Part shown: in pieces, positions 1-8,719 of the stretch
How the letters are laid out: every line of letters begins with the position of its first letter
Numbering within the stretch: the first letter of the stretch is position 1
Assembly (NCBI GenBank): GCA_002320385.1
Contig: DCKN01000052.1
Location: 8,125 to 22,893, forward strand
Length of the DNA: 14,769 nt
Direction of reading: 5' to 3'
DNA from: Proteobacteria bacterium UBA1673
Lineage (GTDB): Bacteria > Pseudomonadota > Gammaproteobacteria > Comchoanobacterales > Comchoanobacteraceae
The notes under the pieces: generated by a model
Database searches by the model: none
What the model saw: the letters and a program-made list of their open reading frames with translations, nothing else
Told to the model about the DNA's origin: nothing
Position numbers and translations under genes: made by a program

Positions 1-1862
1 TCTCTAGCTGCCGCGCGTTTCTCTTGTACAACCAGTTGACCATGAGAAAACCATCGATTCAGACGATCATATTCTTGTTCAGAGAAGTATGACTTCACAA
101 CCGACTCCCCACGAAGCGAAATCAGTTTACTAAGCCTGTGATAAACAAGCTGAACCAAATACAAATAATAAGCCTGAGCTTCTGTGGCAGTATCAACAGC
201 TGTCAGCCCTGCACCAATCACCACACAAGGCAAATTAAGAGCTAATGAGGTCTTATTATTTTCCCATTGAGCACCAAGCGTATGCAGGCTCATCAAAAAA
301 TCACTCGCTTGATGCATACCTTTTGCGAGACTATTTGACACATTGAGCGCTTTAGGTAGCCCAGCACCAAGCGCCAACACCAAATGACTAAAACCAAGTT
401 TCCACGCATCCTCTACCGTAACAGTCCCTCCAAAACGACAATTACCCATCATGAAACAGTTCTGACGCCGCAATAAACTCAAATAAACAACGGACAAAAG
501 GTTTTTATCCCATCTTGACGTTATGCCATACTCACAAACACCACCAAATCCTAGTTTTTCCCGTCGATCCAGCGGCTTTTTCAGAGATGAAAAATACTCA
601 ACAGGCTGCATCACATCACCATACGGCCAAGGTTCAAGCTGAGCACCATCCATACCTGTAACCGAACAACCCTGCATCCACAAATAATGCATCATACTGA
701 ACCCAGCAGGCCCCAGACCCATGACCAAAACCCGGTGGTTATTATCAGTACAAGGCACTGCGTCACGCTTTCGCAGGGGATGCCATTTCATGAGCAAATC
801 ATATAGCTCCACACCCCATCGTAAATCAAGCATATCGCTGACAATACGCGACTCTACTTGAGGCGTGTCGACGGGATCCTGCTTCTGATAAATACAAGAC
901 TGCATGCAGTCATTACAAATCCGGTGACCCGTAATAAGACAAAAAGGATTATCAATCATTGTGATAATCCACGCACTCATAGGTTGCTGATGACGCATAA
1001 ACCAATGCATCTGTGAAATCTTTTGATCCAGTGGACACCCAAGTAACGTCTGCCCTTGCCGATTTTGTCGATAGCCTTGACTTAAATCACCTTTTTTTTG
1101 TAAAAATCCAGTTCGGCAATAATCAACAGATCGATCATGACAATACTGGCAATAATCAACATGTATCGCAGCCTGGTCAATACACCACTGACTCTCAACT
1201 AAAGTGAAATCATCTCTAGACAGCGGCACCTCTAAATCTGCAACAACAGAGCCCATATCAGCATCGATTGTCGCATGTAGACGCAATTGACCAATTTTGA
1301 GTGGTCGCCAGAAAACAAACCAGCCCAGAAATGCAGATCCAGCCGCATAACGTCGCTGAGCTTCAAGACACCATCGTCTGAGCTGATTGATCAAAACAAG
1401 ATCAGTCTTTGAACATAATTTCACAGCCCATTCGATGACACAATTTTGAGTCAACGACTCATACGGTGTCTGCACCTGATGACACAGCCATTCTGTCAAT
1501 GTTTCAAAATCCTGATCCGATAACGCAACATCAGGAACTTTTGATATCGGTGATAAAAAGCTTTGACGAAACAGAAGTATATTTTCATATGAAACATCAG
1601 AATAAAGCCGATAATAATCTGTCTCGATAGCAAATAGTTTGAGTAAAAACGAAGTCATCCATGGCGCAACAGCACACATCAAAAAATCATAACGATCATC
1701 AGAAAATGCTTGCGGATTTTCTCTAAAGTTACTCAATAATACGTGAGCATCCCAGTCCTTTCCCCGAAGATAATCATCAAATACCCCGTCAATACGCGCC
1801 AAACCTGCTCGGGTATACAGGTCATCTTGAGACAAACCAAATTCTAATTGAAGTTTCGACAT
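1..1862 (-). CDS. Large Fe-S/FAD-dependent oxidoreductase, GltD-like (N-terminal 620 residues, cut by window edge)
   Basis: An open frame without stops runs from an ATG at 1862 (GGA seven bases upstream) off the left edge, giving 620 complete codons. Residues 1 to about 230 match nothing I recognise. Then come two cysteine groups: C238-x2-C241 with C249 and C276 (in a GCPLDQKI context), and C316-x2-C319-x3-C323 (context RICNDCMQSCIYQ, followed by QDPVDTPQ). Such groups bind [4Fe-4S] clusters in the small subunit of glutamate synthase and in dihydropyrimidine dehydrogenase. A first dinucleotide-binding motif, GLGPAG (382-387), should bind FAD. A second, VVIGAGLTAVDTATEA (from about 547), has the form of the NAD(P)H-binding motif of GltD proteins. 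The family is known as a pyridine nucleotide-disulphide oxidoreductase of roughly 1000 residues or more in Legionella-like bacteria (from memory). Substrate unknown. It is divergent from the 1948 gene across 85 bases. Confidence 0.82.
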   Translation of the reverse strand, partial: MSKLQLEFGLSQDDLYTRAGLARIDGVFDDYLRGKDWDAHVLLSNFRENPQAFSDDRYDFLMCAVAPWMTSFLLKLFAIETDYYRLYSDVSYENILLFRQSFLSPISKVPDVALSDQDFETLTEWLCHQVQTPYESLTQNCVIEWAVKLCSKTDLVLINQLRRWCLEAQRRYAAGSAFLGWFVFWRPLKIGQLRLHATIDADMGSVVADLEVPLSRDDFTLVESQWCIDQAAIHVDYCQYCHDRSVDYCRTGFLQKKGDLSQGYRQNRQGQTLLGCPLDQKISQMHWFMRHQQPMSAWIITMIDNPFCLITGHRICNDCMQSCIYQKQDPVDTPQVESRIVSDMLDLRWGVELYDLLMKWHPLRKRDAVPCTDNNHRVLVMGLGPAGFSMMHYLWMQGCSVTGMDGAQLEPWPYGDVMQPVEYFSSLKKPLDRREKLGFGGVCEYGITSRWDKNLLSVVYLSLLRRQNCFMMGNCRFGGTVTVEDAWKLGFSHLVLALGAGLPKALNVSNSLAKGMHQASDFLMSLHTLGAQWENNKTSLALNLPCVVIGAGLTAVDTATEAQAYYLYLVQLVYHRLSKLISLRGESVVKSYFSEQEYDRLNRWFSHGQLVVQEKRAAAR

Positions 1863-1884
1863 TTCTCTATCCAGCAATCGTAGC

Positions 1885-1913
1885 TTTATTCTGTTTGATA
1901 AACGGGTTATACT
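1885..1913 (+). promoter_or_regulatory. Weak candidate promoter for the 1948 gene and ruvB
   Basis: A TATACT -10 hexamer (1908-1913, five of six consensus bases) is preceded at 17 bases by TTTATT (1885-1890), which matches only three of six -35 bases. It lies 35 bases before the ATG at 1948, in the short divergent gap. The -35 is poor, so this is tentative. Confidence 0.3.
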
Positions 1914-1947
1914 TAAAAAATACTACCATAAAACTGGAAAAAACGCC

Positions 1948-2172
1948 ATGCTAGATACGCTACAAAGAATTGTTTTATTGTGGAAAAACAAAAAGAACTA
2001 TTATAAAAGCCCAATACACAAAATATTAGATGAGTGGGACAACAAACACTCTCTATCTCAGTCTCAAAAGCATGAATATCATAAACATTATCAAATCCAT
2101 ACAAAAAGAGATGACCCATCAGAGAAACAGAAATCACCCCGGACATGGCTTGAACAAGACGATATTCAATAG
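1948..2172 (+). CDS. Small charged conserved-type protein upstream of ruvB
   Basis: This 74-residue frame starts at an ATG with GGA nine bases upstream and ends 35 bases before the ruvB ATG, so the two are probably co-transcribed. There is no signal peptide. Residues 1-20 are hydrophobic/basic (MLDTLQRIVLLWKNKKNYYK). Residues 22-56 follow a pattern I associate with a family of small uncharacterised gammaproteobacterial proteins: an acidic D-E-W-D-x-K-H segment, a S-Q-S-Q-K-H-E-Y-x-K-H helix, then R-D-D-P. It may be the family labelled CBU_0585 in Coxiella-group genomes, but that is from memory and unverified. Function unknown. A 77-codon frame on the opposite strand (1913-2146) is taken as its shadow, because it has no such pattern and would overlap the divergent gap. 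Confidence 0.6.
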   Translation: MLDTLQRIVLLWKNKKNYYKSPIHKILDEWDNKHSLSQSQKHEYHKHYQIHTKRDDPSEKQKSPRTWLEQDDIQ

Positions 2173-2207
2173 TAGAGTACCATCAACAAAACCGAAATAG
2201 ATTGATT

Positions 2208-3197
2208 ATGATTGAAAGAACATATAAACACAGTCAAATTGAAGAAGATATCAAACATCCGCAATTACGACCAAAAAGACTTGAAGATTACATCGGACAA
2301 AAGAAAGTCATTGACCCATTAGGCATTTACATCGATGCAGCAAAAAAAAGAAATGAACATCTTGATCACGTATTATTATTTGGCCCTCCAGGCCTAGGTA
2401 AAACCACATTGGCTCAAATCATTGCTCAAGAAATGGGCAGTCAAATTAAGCAAACATCAGGTCCAATATTGACCAAAGGTGGTGACTTGGCTGCCATCTT
2501 GACGAATCTTGAACCCAATGATGTTTTATTTATTGATGAAATCCATCGATTAGCACCAAATATCGAAGAAATACTGTACCCAGCCATGGAAGATTATCAA
2601 ATTGACATTCTCATCGGAGAAGGCCCAAGCGCACGATCCATAAAGATTGATTTACCAAAGTTCACCCTTGTTGGTGCAACAACCAGAGCTGGCACACTAA
2701 CGTCACCACTCAGAGACCGATTTGGCATCATACTGAGACTCGAATACTATGATGAGAATGATCTTGCAACAATTGTACATCGATCAGCAGACATACTCGC
2801 AATTAAAATTGAACCATCAGCTGCTAAATTACTAGCCAAGCGCTCACGCGGCACACCAAGACTTGCCAATAGACTACTTAGGCGCATCAGAGATTATGCA
2901 CAATCCAAAAACGAAACGAACATCTCGATAACAACAATCAACCAAGCATTAGAAATCATGGACATTGATAAACACGGATTTGATCACTTGGACCGAAAAT
3001 ATCTCACAGCGCTAATGGAGCAATTTAACCATGGACCCGTTGGCCTAGATGCGCTTGCAAGCTCACTTGGCGAAGAGAAAGCTACGATTGAAGACATACT
3101 AGAGCCTTATCTTCTACAACAAGGGTTCATCCATCGCACAGCACGCGGCAGAGTCTCAACGGAAAAATTAAAAGAAACCTTACACCACAAAGTTTAG
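2208..3197 (+). CDS. ruvB: Holliday junction branch migration ATPase RuvB
   Basis: RuvB is the hexameric AAA+ motor that, with RuvA, drives branch migration of Holliday junctions in recombinational repair. At 329 residues it is normal length. It carries Walker A GPPGLGKT (59-66), Walker B with DEIH (110-113), sensor 1 GATTR (156-160), an arginine-finger region SPLRDRFG (167-173), sensor 2 GTPRLANR (215-222), and a C-terminal winged-helix DNA-binding domain ending in the conserved HRTARGR (309-315). The frame could open at a TTG at 2202, but the ATG at 2208 gives the usual N-terminus MIER and is preferred; neither start has a good ribosome binding site. The gene is not linked directly to ruvA and ruvC, which lie about 10 kb away on the other strand. 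It is convergent with the IcmX-like gene at 3254. Confidence 0.97.
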   Translation: MIERTYKHSQIEEDIKHPQLRPKRLEDYIGQKKVIDPLGIYIDAAKKRNEHLDHVLLFGPPGLGKTTLAQIIAQEMGSQIKQTSGPILTKGGDLAAILTNLEPNDVLFIDEIHRLAPNIEEILYPAMEDYQIDILIGEGPSARSIKIDLPKFTLVGATTRAGTLTSPLRDRFGIILRLEYYDENDLATIVHRSADILAIKIEPSAAKLLAKRSRGTPRLANRLLRRIRDYAQSKNETNISITTINQALEIMDIDKHGFDHLDRKYLTALMEQFNHGPVGLDALASSLGEEKATIEDILEPYLLQQGFIHRTARGRVSTEKLKETLHHKV

Positions 3198-3253
3198 ACT
3201 AAACGTAATAAAGCTGCTACCCAACTCTTAAAAATGCCCCACCTACATAGATA

Positions 3254-5821
3254 CTACTCAGTCTTACAACAGTTCGGATCACCAGTCGCAGCAACCATCT
3301 CTTGAGTCGTTGAGTTAGGCACGCCAGCTTCCTCTTTCACTGCATCTGTATTGATACTACCGTCATCATTCATCGCAGCAGTACCCGAAGACGGCGTGGG
3401 AACAGTATTAACCAGTACATATGTAAGCTGATTTTTATCGTTAGAATCATAGTTCGAAGGAAACCCTTGTTGAACCAGTTGACTGTTCTGCATACCATCA
3501 AGTGCCTGGGATGCCCGAAACACAAGCATCATCTCATTAAGCTTATATTCCAAATATCTGATATAATTCATCTTAGCAAGCTGGAAAGCTTCATCTCGTA
3601 ACGTCTCCAGTTCATTCCATTGCGTTAATGTTTGTCCATACTGAATTGCAAGATCAATTGATGCGGTTTGATCTGCTGCAGGTGATTGGCCATAATCCAA
3701 AGATTGACGAATTAATCGTTGTAGCTTTTCATTTTTTAGATCAGTCCGCCAGGTCGAGGAGATCTTCAACTGCTCAGAGCTTGATAACGGACAAATTGAT
3801 GTTGACCGATCTTGCATATCTCGCCAAGATGACATAGTCGATACAGAAATATACTCGTAAATATATGCAAGCATCATTCGCTTCATAATCAAACTGTTCA
3901 TATTCTTATTGTAGGTTTTAATATGATTATCGATTTGTGTTTTAACAGCCCGCTGACTACGTTGAATCTGTGCTGTCAGTTTCGCAACACTGAAAGCTAC
4001 AGAGTCATAACCATCATCAGGATCAGATAAAACACCCTCAAAAATAGCATTATTAGTTGCTTTTCGATAACGAGCAGCCAACGCATACTTTCCATATTTC
4101 AAAAACTGGATTTGCTTAGACGTATCAATTTCTGTCTTATTTAAGGTAACTGGCGCCAAAGGTGGAAACGGTATTCGAGAGGTTACCAGAGGAGAGGTTA
4201 AGGCACTCTGGCCAACCATATCCAACATCACACTTTTCTGCAAGTCAAAAAAACTCCGACCAGCATTTGATGGATCATATGAAAGCGTTGTCGATAAACC
4301 CTGATAGCGACATGTGCTCCCAGTTGTGAACGTTGAGCTTGCATAGTTCTTCATATAAAAAGAAAGCAAATAGACTTCATCTGGAATCAAAGATTGCTGT
4401 CTAAAATCAGTATTCTCAGTAATATCACGATTGACGTCAACAGCAGCACGGCTTGCTTGTGCCTGAAGAACGAGACGCATTCGATACAGGATCTCTGTTA
4501 ATGCTTGCATCAAAGACTGTGATGGGTCTTTTTGTAGTCGTAATGATGACGAACCGTTACCTATATAACCACTAATGATATTCACCACATAAATCCCCTC
4601 TGTGCTCAGTTTTGATTCGTCAATGGTATTTCCTGTACTAAAAAAATAGGAAATTATTTGGTCAATAATGCCATTACTCGACGTTTCCTTAACTGTCCTG
4701 CCAGCACTTTGCATCAGTGCAGTACAATCAGGATTTGAAGTAAAATTACTCCAATGAAAGAAGTTATACCAATTACCATTTGAATCATACAAAGCTGACA
4801 GATCACTGATCAAACAACTAACACCGCGCTGATAAGCAAGATAATTATTTGACGATAGAACTGCGTCTGGAATTGCTTGCTTAAATTCAGAACTTTTGAG
4901 CGCCTGATCAACAGCCTTCAATGACGCGATGTAAGCCTTCATACCGTTCCATGCTTGGTCTTTGAACTCTCTTCGCATCGTACAGCTACTATTTTGAATA
5001 TCTTTATACATAACAGCTGAGTAATGCGGCTTAGCGTCCTGTTTCGCACAGGGTAAACATTGATTGGTTAAAAATGTACTCACGCAATCCACAGATGAAA
5101 ACAAAGCGTAATCAACTTGGTTAAGCACAGTAGCGATTTTATCATAATTGGTATTCGCTGATTTTGTTTTCAAATCATATTTCAAAATAAGATCTTTGTC
5201 AGATTGAGAATACCTATTGGTAGGAGTAGTCTGAACAACATAATCTAAGGACTCACTTGAAGTTGCAGGCTGATAACGAATAAACAATGGCTGATCCTGA
5301 TCAGATGGAGCAGTCATTGGGTCAGATGGATAATCCTTGGAGTAACGACCCAAAAGAGTCTGACTACCACTCATAAGCGCGCGATTGATTTCAAAAATAA
5401 AGTTACTACCTTCAGGAAAGTTAGGATTAACATAGCCCTGGAAAATTTCATCACGAACATCACTGACTTCAAACGATAAAGCAAACATACTCTGATCAAA
5501 CATTTGTGATAAATTCAGCGCATCATAGCGATCATAATTCAAGTTAGTAGCATTACGATCAATCAACATACCCTGAACATAAGTAATAAAGCTTTCTGAT
5601 TGACCAATTTGATTATCAGGCAGCAGTAGACTTCTCAGGTATGCCTCTGAAAGTGTGTAGAGATACCTAGGCTGAGATACGTATGAACCACTAGACGAAG
5701 ACGACGCACCGGAACCCGAGGCATTATCGGCGTATGACAGGTTTGCAATAAGCACTACGACAAAACACCATAGAGGGCTAACCCACTGAGTTACGAAATG
5801 CTGCATGACCATAGTAATCAC
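3254..5821 (-). CDS. Secreted IcmX-like protein, second copy (855 residues)
   Basis: Last gene of the icmW operon. It has a signal peptide (hydrophobic 17-29, likely cleavage SYA31|D32), a Ser/Gly-rich linker (34-46), and no other membrane segment, so it should be periplasmic. Its C-terminal region parallels that of the 763-residue protein encoded just upstream: a CPLSSSEQLKISSTWR block (677-692) against CSLTPAQLNRYAATWR (624-639), then a tryptophan and a helix ending in NYIRYLEYKLNEMM (752-765) against NYMKYIAYHQNERL (698-711). I infer a diverged tandem copy of IcmX. There are scattered cysteines (including 246, 255, 258, 280) and a Cys pair near the end (851-852). The start is a GTG six bases after the upstream stop; AGGT overlapping that TAG stop is the ribosome binding site. 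An ATG at codon 4 is the alternative. Family membership is inference. Confidence 0.72.
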   Translation of the reverse strand: MITMVMQHFVTQWVSPLWCFVVVLIANLSYADNASGSGASSSSSGSYVSQPRYLYTLSEAYLRSLLLPDNQIGQSESFITYVQGMLIDRNATNLNYDRYDALNLSQMFDQSMFALSFEVSDVRDEIFQGYVNPNFPEGSNFIFEINRALMSGSQTLLGRYSKDYPSDPMTAPSDQDQPLFIRYQPATSSESLDYVVQTTPTNRYSQSDKDLILKYDLKTKSANTNYDKIATVLNQVDYALFSSVDCVSTFLTNQCLPCAKQDAKPHYSAVMYKDIQNSSCTMRREFKDQAWNGMKAYIASLKAVDQALKSSEFKQAIPDAVLSSNNYLAYQRGVSCLISDLSALYDSNGNWYNFFHWSNFTSNPDCTALMQSAGRTVKETSSNGIIDQIISYFFSTGNTIDESKLSTEGIYVVNIISGYIGNGSSSLRLQKDPSQSLMQALTEILYRMRLVLQAQASRAAVDVNRDITENTDFRQQSLIPDEVYLLSFYMKNYASSTFTTGSTCRYQGLSTTLSYDPSNAGRSFFDLQKSVMLDMVGQSALTSPLVTSRIPFPPLAPVTLNKTEIDTSKQIQFLKYGKYALAARYRKATNNAIFEGVLSDPDDGYDSVAFSVAKLTAQIQRSQRAVKTQIDNHIKTYNKNMNSLIMKRMMLAYIYEYISVSTMSSWRDMQDRSTSICPLSSSEQLKISSTWRTDLKNEKLQRLIRQSLDYGQSPAADQTASIDLAIQYGQTLTQWNELETLRDEAFQLAKMNYIRYLEYKLNEMMLVFRASQALDGMQNSQLVQQGFPSNYDSNDKNQLTYVLVNTVPTPSSGTAAMNDDGSINTDAVKEEAGVPNSTTQEMVAATGDPNCCKTE

Positions 5822-5827
5822 AGAAAC

Positions 5828-8119
5828 CTAGCTACTCGCCGACGACGAAGTAGAGCTTGCAGCAGCCGAGGATTGAACCCCAGTTACGTAGTCATTGACC
5901 AACTTATCAATCATAGCAGACTGTGTCTTTAGAGATGACGCCATGGCAGATGTCTGCTGTAGAGGCACCAATGTGCCGATAAGCCCCAAACGCTCATTTT
6001 GATGATAAGCAATATATTTCATATAATTACTCTGAGCTTCTAATGATGCAATTTCTTTTGACACTTCTGCAGCGGTAGACGTTGCAAGGTGAGCAGCCCA
6101 AGAAGCAACCAGTGCTGAAGAAGCGTCAGTCGAGCCAGATTCCTCATTCGATGACTGAGTACTCGATGCCGATGCATCAGCATAAACGACTTGACTATTA
6201 AGTCGCCATGTTGCTGCATAACGGTTTAACTGTGCAGGCGTAAGCGAACAGCTCGTCTTGCCATCAGAACCAGTAATCTTGATTTGTAGATAACGGTCAG
6301 AGTACGCATCCATCAACGGACTAACAGCAGATGCTTTTCCTTTGAGATAACTATCCATGACGCCCTGAAATAACTGATTGGCAGTTATCATAGCGCTATT
6401 AACAGATGATTGCGCTGACGAAATCTGATTCACATCCTGTTCGATTTGAGGAACACTGCTGGTACTACCACCATTCAAAGTCATAACCTTACCAGCGCTG
6501 TCAAGCGCAACAATTTGTCCATTGATTGCTACCACCGATGATGCTGATTCAGGCTTTTCGAACGAGACGATCGGCAATACCGTGCGCATCGGGTACATGC
6601 TAGCAAGCTGCATCACGAGTAGATTTGCCAATTTTGACTGATCAGTATCTTGATAACTAACCGACACCGTAGCGCCCCCATCCTGAATAAGCTGCACACA
6701 ATCTTGAGACAATGCAGGCGTCATATCAACGCTCACTGTTGTCACATTGTTTGAATCAGTCGTCTTCGTTAATGGTGCAGGGTTATTGATGTAGCTATCC
6801 GTTCCAATCAAGGTGTACAAACTACCGTAAAATGCCATGTCAGGGTTTTGAGTTACAGCATTCTTCATGCTTTGGTCAAATATCTGTTTAACAATTAAAC
6901 GACGATCATACTTAATCAGGTCTTGAAGCGGCGTTATAAGATCTGCCATCAAGTTCTGAGCAATTGAACTATTATCTTGACCTTGCTTAGGGGCATAATT
7001 ATCGACAACATTGCTGAAATCAGTACAAGCACTAATGATATTTGTGGTCATACCCTGATATACTGGGGCAACGTCAGAGGAAGAAGTATTCGAGGAATTA
7101 TCAGAAATAAAACTCTGACATAATGTCTGCATATTTAGAATTGCAGCTAACGTCTGATTCCAACCATTCCAACTATTATATTCAGTCTGGTAATATGCAG
7201 CACTACATCCACCATTAAAACCTGAAGGATAAACTGTTTTGTCATATTGAGGACCACTTGATCCCCCAGAGGATGCAGAGGCTGCCTGACCAGCAGTACT
7301 TGCACTTGAACTTGCTTGAGAGGAACTCGACGAGCTGGAAGCATAGCTTGATGAACAACTTGAAGACAATGCCTGCGTATACAATGCACTCTTCATGAGA
7401 TTACATGCACTTGTTGACATGCCGGCTTTAGAAGCGGCAGCCTGATCACAAGTGCTTACTTGGAAGCCAGTCGACGAACTATTCAATTGAGTATACGGGA
7501 AGATCATAGAATTATATGTCGATACCGTTACATCAGATGGATCACTAACATCAGGCAGAACATCTGAAACCCACAAAGATTCCGATGCATTTGGATTACC
7601 TGCACCAGATAATATCAACGATACAAAATCAGACATAAGGTTAGCCTTTGACTGCTGCATGGTATTACTTTGCACAGCAGTTTGGAATAAATTCACCGCC
7701 TGTTCCTGATAAGCAGATGATTGAATCTCTTGAGCACTCGTCAACACTTCTTTAAGCTGATCAACCAAATTAGTTGCACCTTTCTCTGTCAAATCACTAT
7801 CCAATAACAAACTCTCCATCTCATTATCAGTAATTGCTGAAGCAAGCCATTCTTGAATATTTGAATTAATATTGGATTGATTGAGCGCTAGTTGGTTTTG
7901 ATTATCAATGATACTACTCTGGTTTGTAGCTAGTTGCTGCTGGTTAGTCAAAATATTAGTAGAGGTAGATGTATCTGCAGTGGGTTGCTGGGCAGTTTTA
8001 GGAACCGTTGGCACTGGAGGAACAATAGCTTGGGCCGACAGACCAAAAATTGTGCTACCCATACTTAAGCCGAAAAAAAACCAATCAAGTCCAAACCTAC
8101 TTATTTTTAACCGTGACAA
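5828..8119 (-). CDS. icmX: IcmX-type type IVB secretion system protein (763 residues)
   Basis: IcmX is a periplasmic protein of the Dot/Icm type IVB system, required for a working translocation channel; icmX follows icmW in Legionella. Here the product has a signal peptide (hydrophobic 12-29, likely cleavage AQA31|IVPP), two 14-residue repeats (59-72 and 73-86, NQxxLAxNQSxIxx), a Ser/Ala low-complexity stretch (252-289), and a helical C-terminus. Residues 673-718 fit the IcmX pattern I remember: SWAAHL, then EVSKEIASLEAQSNYMKYI, then NERLGLI. At 763 residues it is much longer than Legionella IcmX (about 466), mainly through Ser-rich and Asn/Gln-rich segments. The start is TTG: AGGAG lies five bases upstream, overlapping the stop of the preceding gene, and the next ATG (codon 20) would destroy the signal peptide. 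The identification rests on operon context plus the C-terminus. Confidence 0.72.
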   Translation of the reverse strand: MSRLKISRFGLDWFFFGLSMGSTIFGLSAQAIVPPVPTVPKTAQQPTADTSTSTNILTNQQQLATNQSSIIDNQNQLALNQSNINSNIQEWLASAITDNEMESLLLDSDLTEKGATNLVDQLKEVLTSAQEIQSSAYQEQAVNLFQTAVQSNTMQQSKANLMSDFVSLILSGAGNPNASESLWVSDVLPDVSDPSDVTVSTYNSMIFPYTQLNSSSTGFQVSTCDQAAASKAGMSTSACNLMKSALYTQALSSSCSSSYASSSSSSSQASSSASTAGQAASASSGGSSGPQYDKTVYPSGFNGGCSAAYYQTEYNSWNGWNQTLAAILNMQTLCQSFISDNSSNTSSSDVAPVYQGMTTNIISACTDFSNVVDNYAPKQGQDNSSIAQNLMADLITPLQDLIKYDRRLIVKQIFDQSMKNAVTQNPDMAFYGSLYTLIGTDSYINNPAPLTKTTDSNNVTTVSVDMTPALSQDCVQLIQDGGATVSVSYQDTDQSKLANLLVMQLASMYPMRTVLPIVSFEKPESASSVVAINGQIVALDSAGKVMTLNGGSTSSVPQIEQDVNQISSAQSSVNSAMITANQLFQGVMDSYLKGKASAVSPLMDAYSDRYLQIKITGSDGKTSCSLTPAQLNRYAATWRLNSQVVYADASASSTQSSNEESGSTDASSALVASWAAHLATSTAAEVSKEIASLEAQSNYMKYIAYHQNERLGLIGTLVPLQQTSAMASSLKTQSAMIDKLVNDYVTGVQSSAAASSTSSSASS
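7862..7945 (-). repeat. In-frame 14-residue direct repeat within icmX
   Basis: Residues 59-72 (NQQQLATNQSSIID) and 73-86 (NQNQLALNQSNINS) form two adjacent, imperfect copies just after the signal peptide. The leucine and isoleucine spacing suggests a short coiled coil or stalk. Seen directly in the translation. Confidence 0.7.
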
Positions 8120-8127
8120 AACCGCTC

Positions 8128-8718
8128 CTAATATACCCGATATAATTCTGCGTCACCGACCCCATCAATAAACATGGTATCAGCATCTGATGCTAACATC
8201 TCCATACGAGAAGGCATCACAAAATCCGGGGCAACATCAATATCGCTTTGTAATACTTGATTGTGCATCGATGATAACCCTGCATCAGCAACATGAAAAC
8301 TTTTAGGATGAGTCACGCGAGATTCAAGCTCAGCATGCTTAGCTGGATCTGCACGCTTTACACCTTCTACATGATGATTAGCCTTAGCAAGATCAGGTTT
8401 TTTTGCACCCTTTAAACGACGACTATTCTTTTTTTGAGGATCAATACCAACATGGTGTGCAGCAGTTTTACGATTATGCGGTATGCGAACCTTTGGCTTT
8501 TTCGATACAGACCCTTGTTTTTGTTGATGCGACATTGTCTGCAGAATATTAGCACTCGTATCGATGACAGCATCTCCCGATGTCGACCGCTTCAGACCAC
8601 GTTTATGTACTGACTTTTCACACGCAAGACGCTGAATCCCATCAAGCTTATCGCATGAAACAGCGTGCGCCAAGCTGCAGCCTAAAATCATGATACTGAC
8701 AACCAGTTTGTATCGCAT
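8128..8718 (-). CDS. Unrecognised secreted basic protein between icmW and icmX
   Basis: This 196-residue protein matches no family I know. It has a typical signal peptide (MRYK, hydrophobic 5-16, AHA19 cleavage motif); a lipobox reading (ILGC14) is possible, but the hydrophobic part would be short. The mature protein begins with two cysteines (C22 and C33) that could form a disulphide. A long Lys/Arg/His-rich, probably disordered region follows (about 35-140, for example SRRLKGAKKP), then an acidic, Met-containing C-terminus (158-196). The start is supported by AGGAG six bases upstream, inside the end of icmW. The gene starts one base after the icmW stop and ends within the icmX ribosome binding site, so it is translated with its neighbours. 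Context suggests a periplasmic accessory of the secretion system; that is inference. Confidence 0.85.
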   Translation of the reverse strand: MRYKLVVSIMILGCSLAHAVSCDKLDGIQRLACEKSVHKRGLKRSTSGDAVIDTSANILQTMSHQQKQGSVSKKPKVRIPHNRKTAAHHVGIDPQKKNSRRLKGAKKPDLAKANHHVEGVKRADPAKHAELESRVTHPKSFHVADAGLSSMHNQVLQSDIDVAPDFVMPSRMEMLASDADTMFIDGVGDAELYRVY

Positions 8719-8719
8719 A

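Noticed and set aside
1013..1207. 64-codon plus-strand frame
   Set aside because: Antisense to the cysteine-rich region of the oxidoreductase, which reads through without stops and with clear motifs.
3192..3204. GTTTAG-A-CTAAAC palindrome over the ruvB stop codon
   Set aside because: The single-base centre cannot form a hairpin loop and no T-run follows, so it is not a terminator. Chance is sufficient.
7147..7389. 80-codon frame within icmX
   Set aside because: Same-strand shadow produced by the Ser/Ala low-complexity DNA. No independent start signal.
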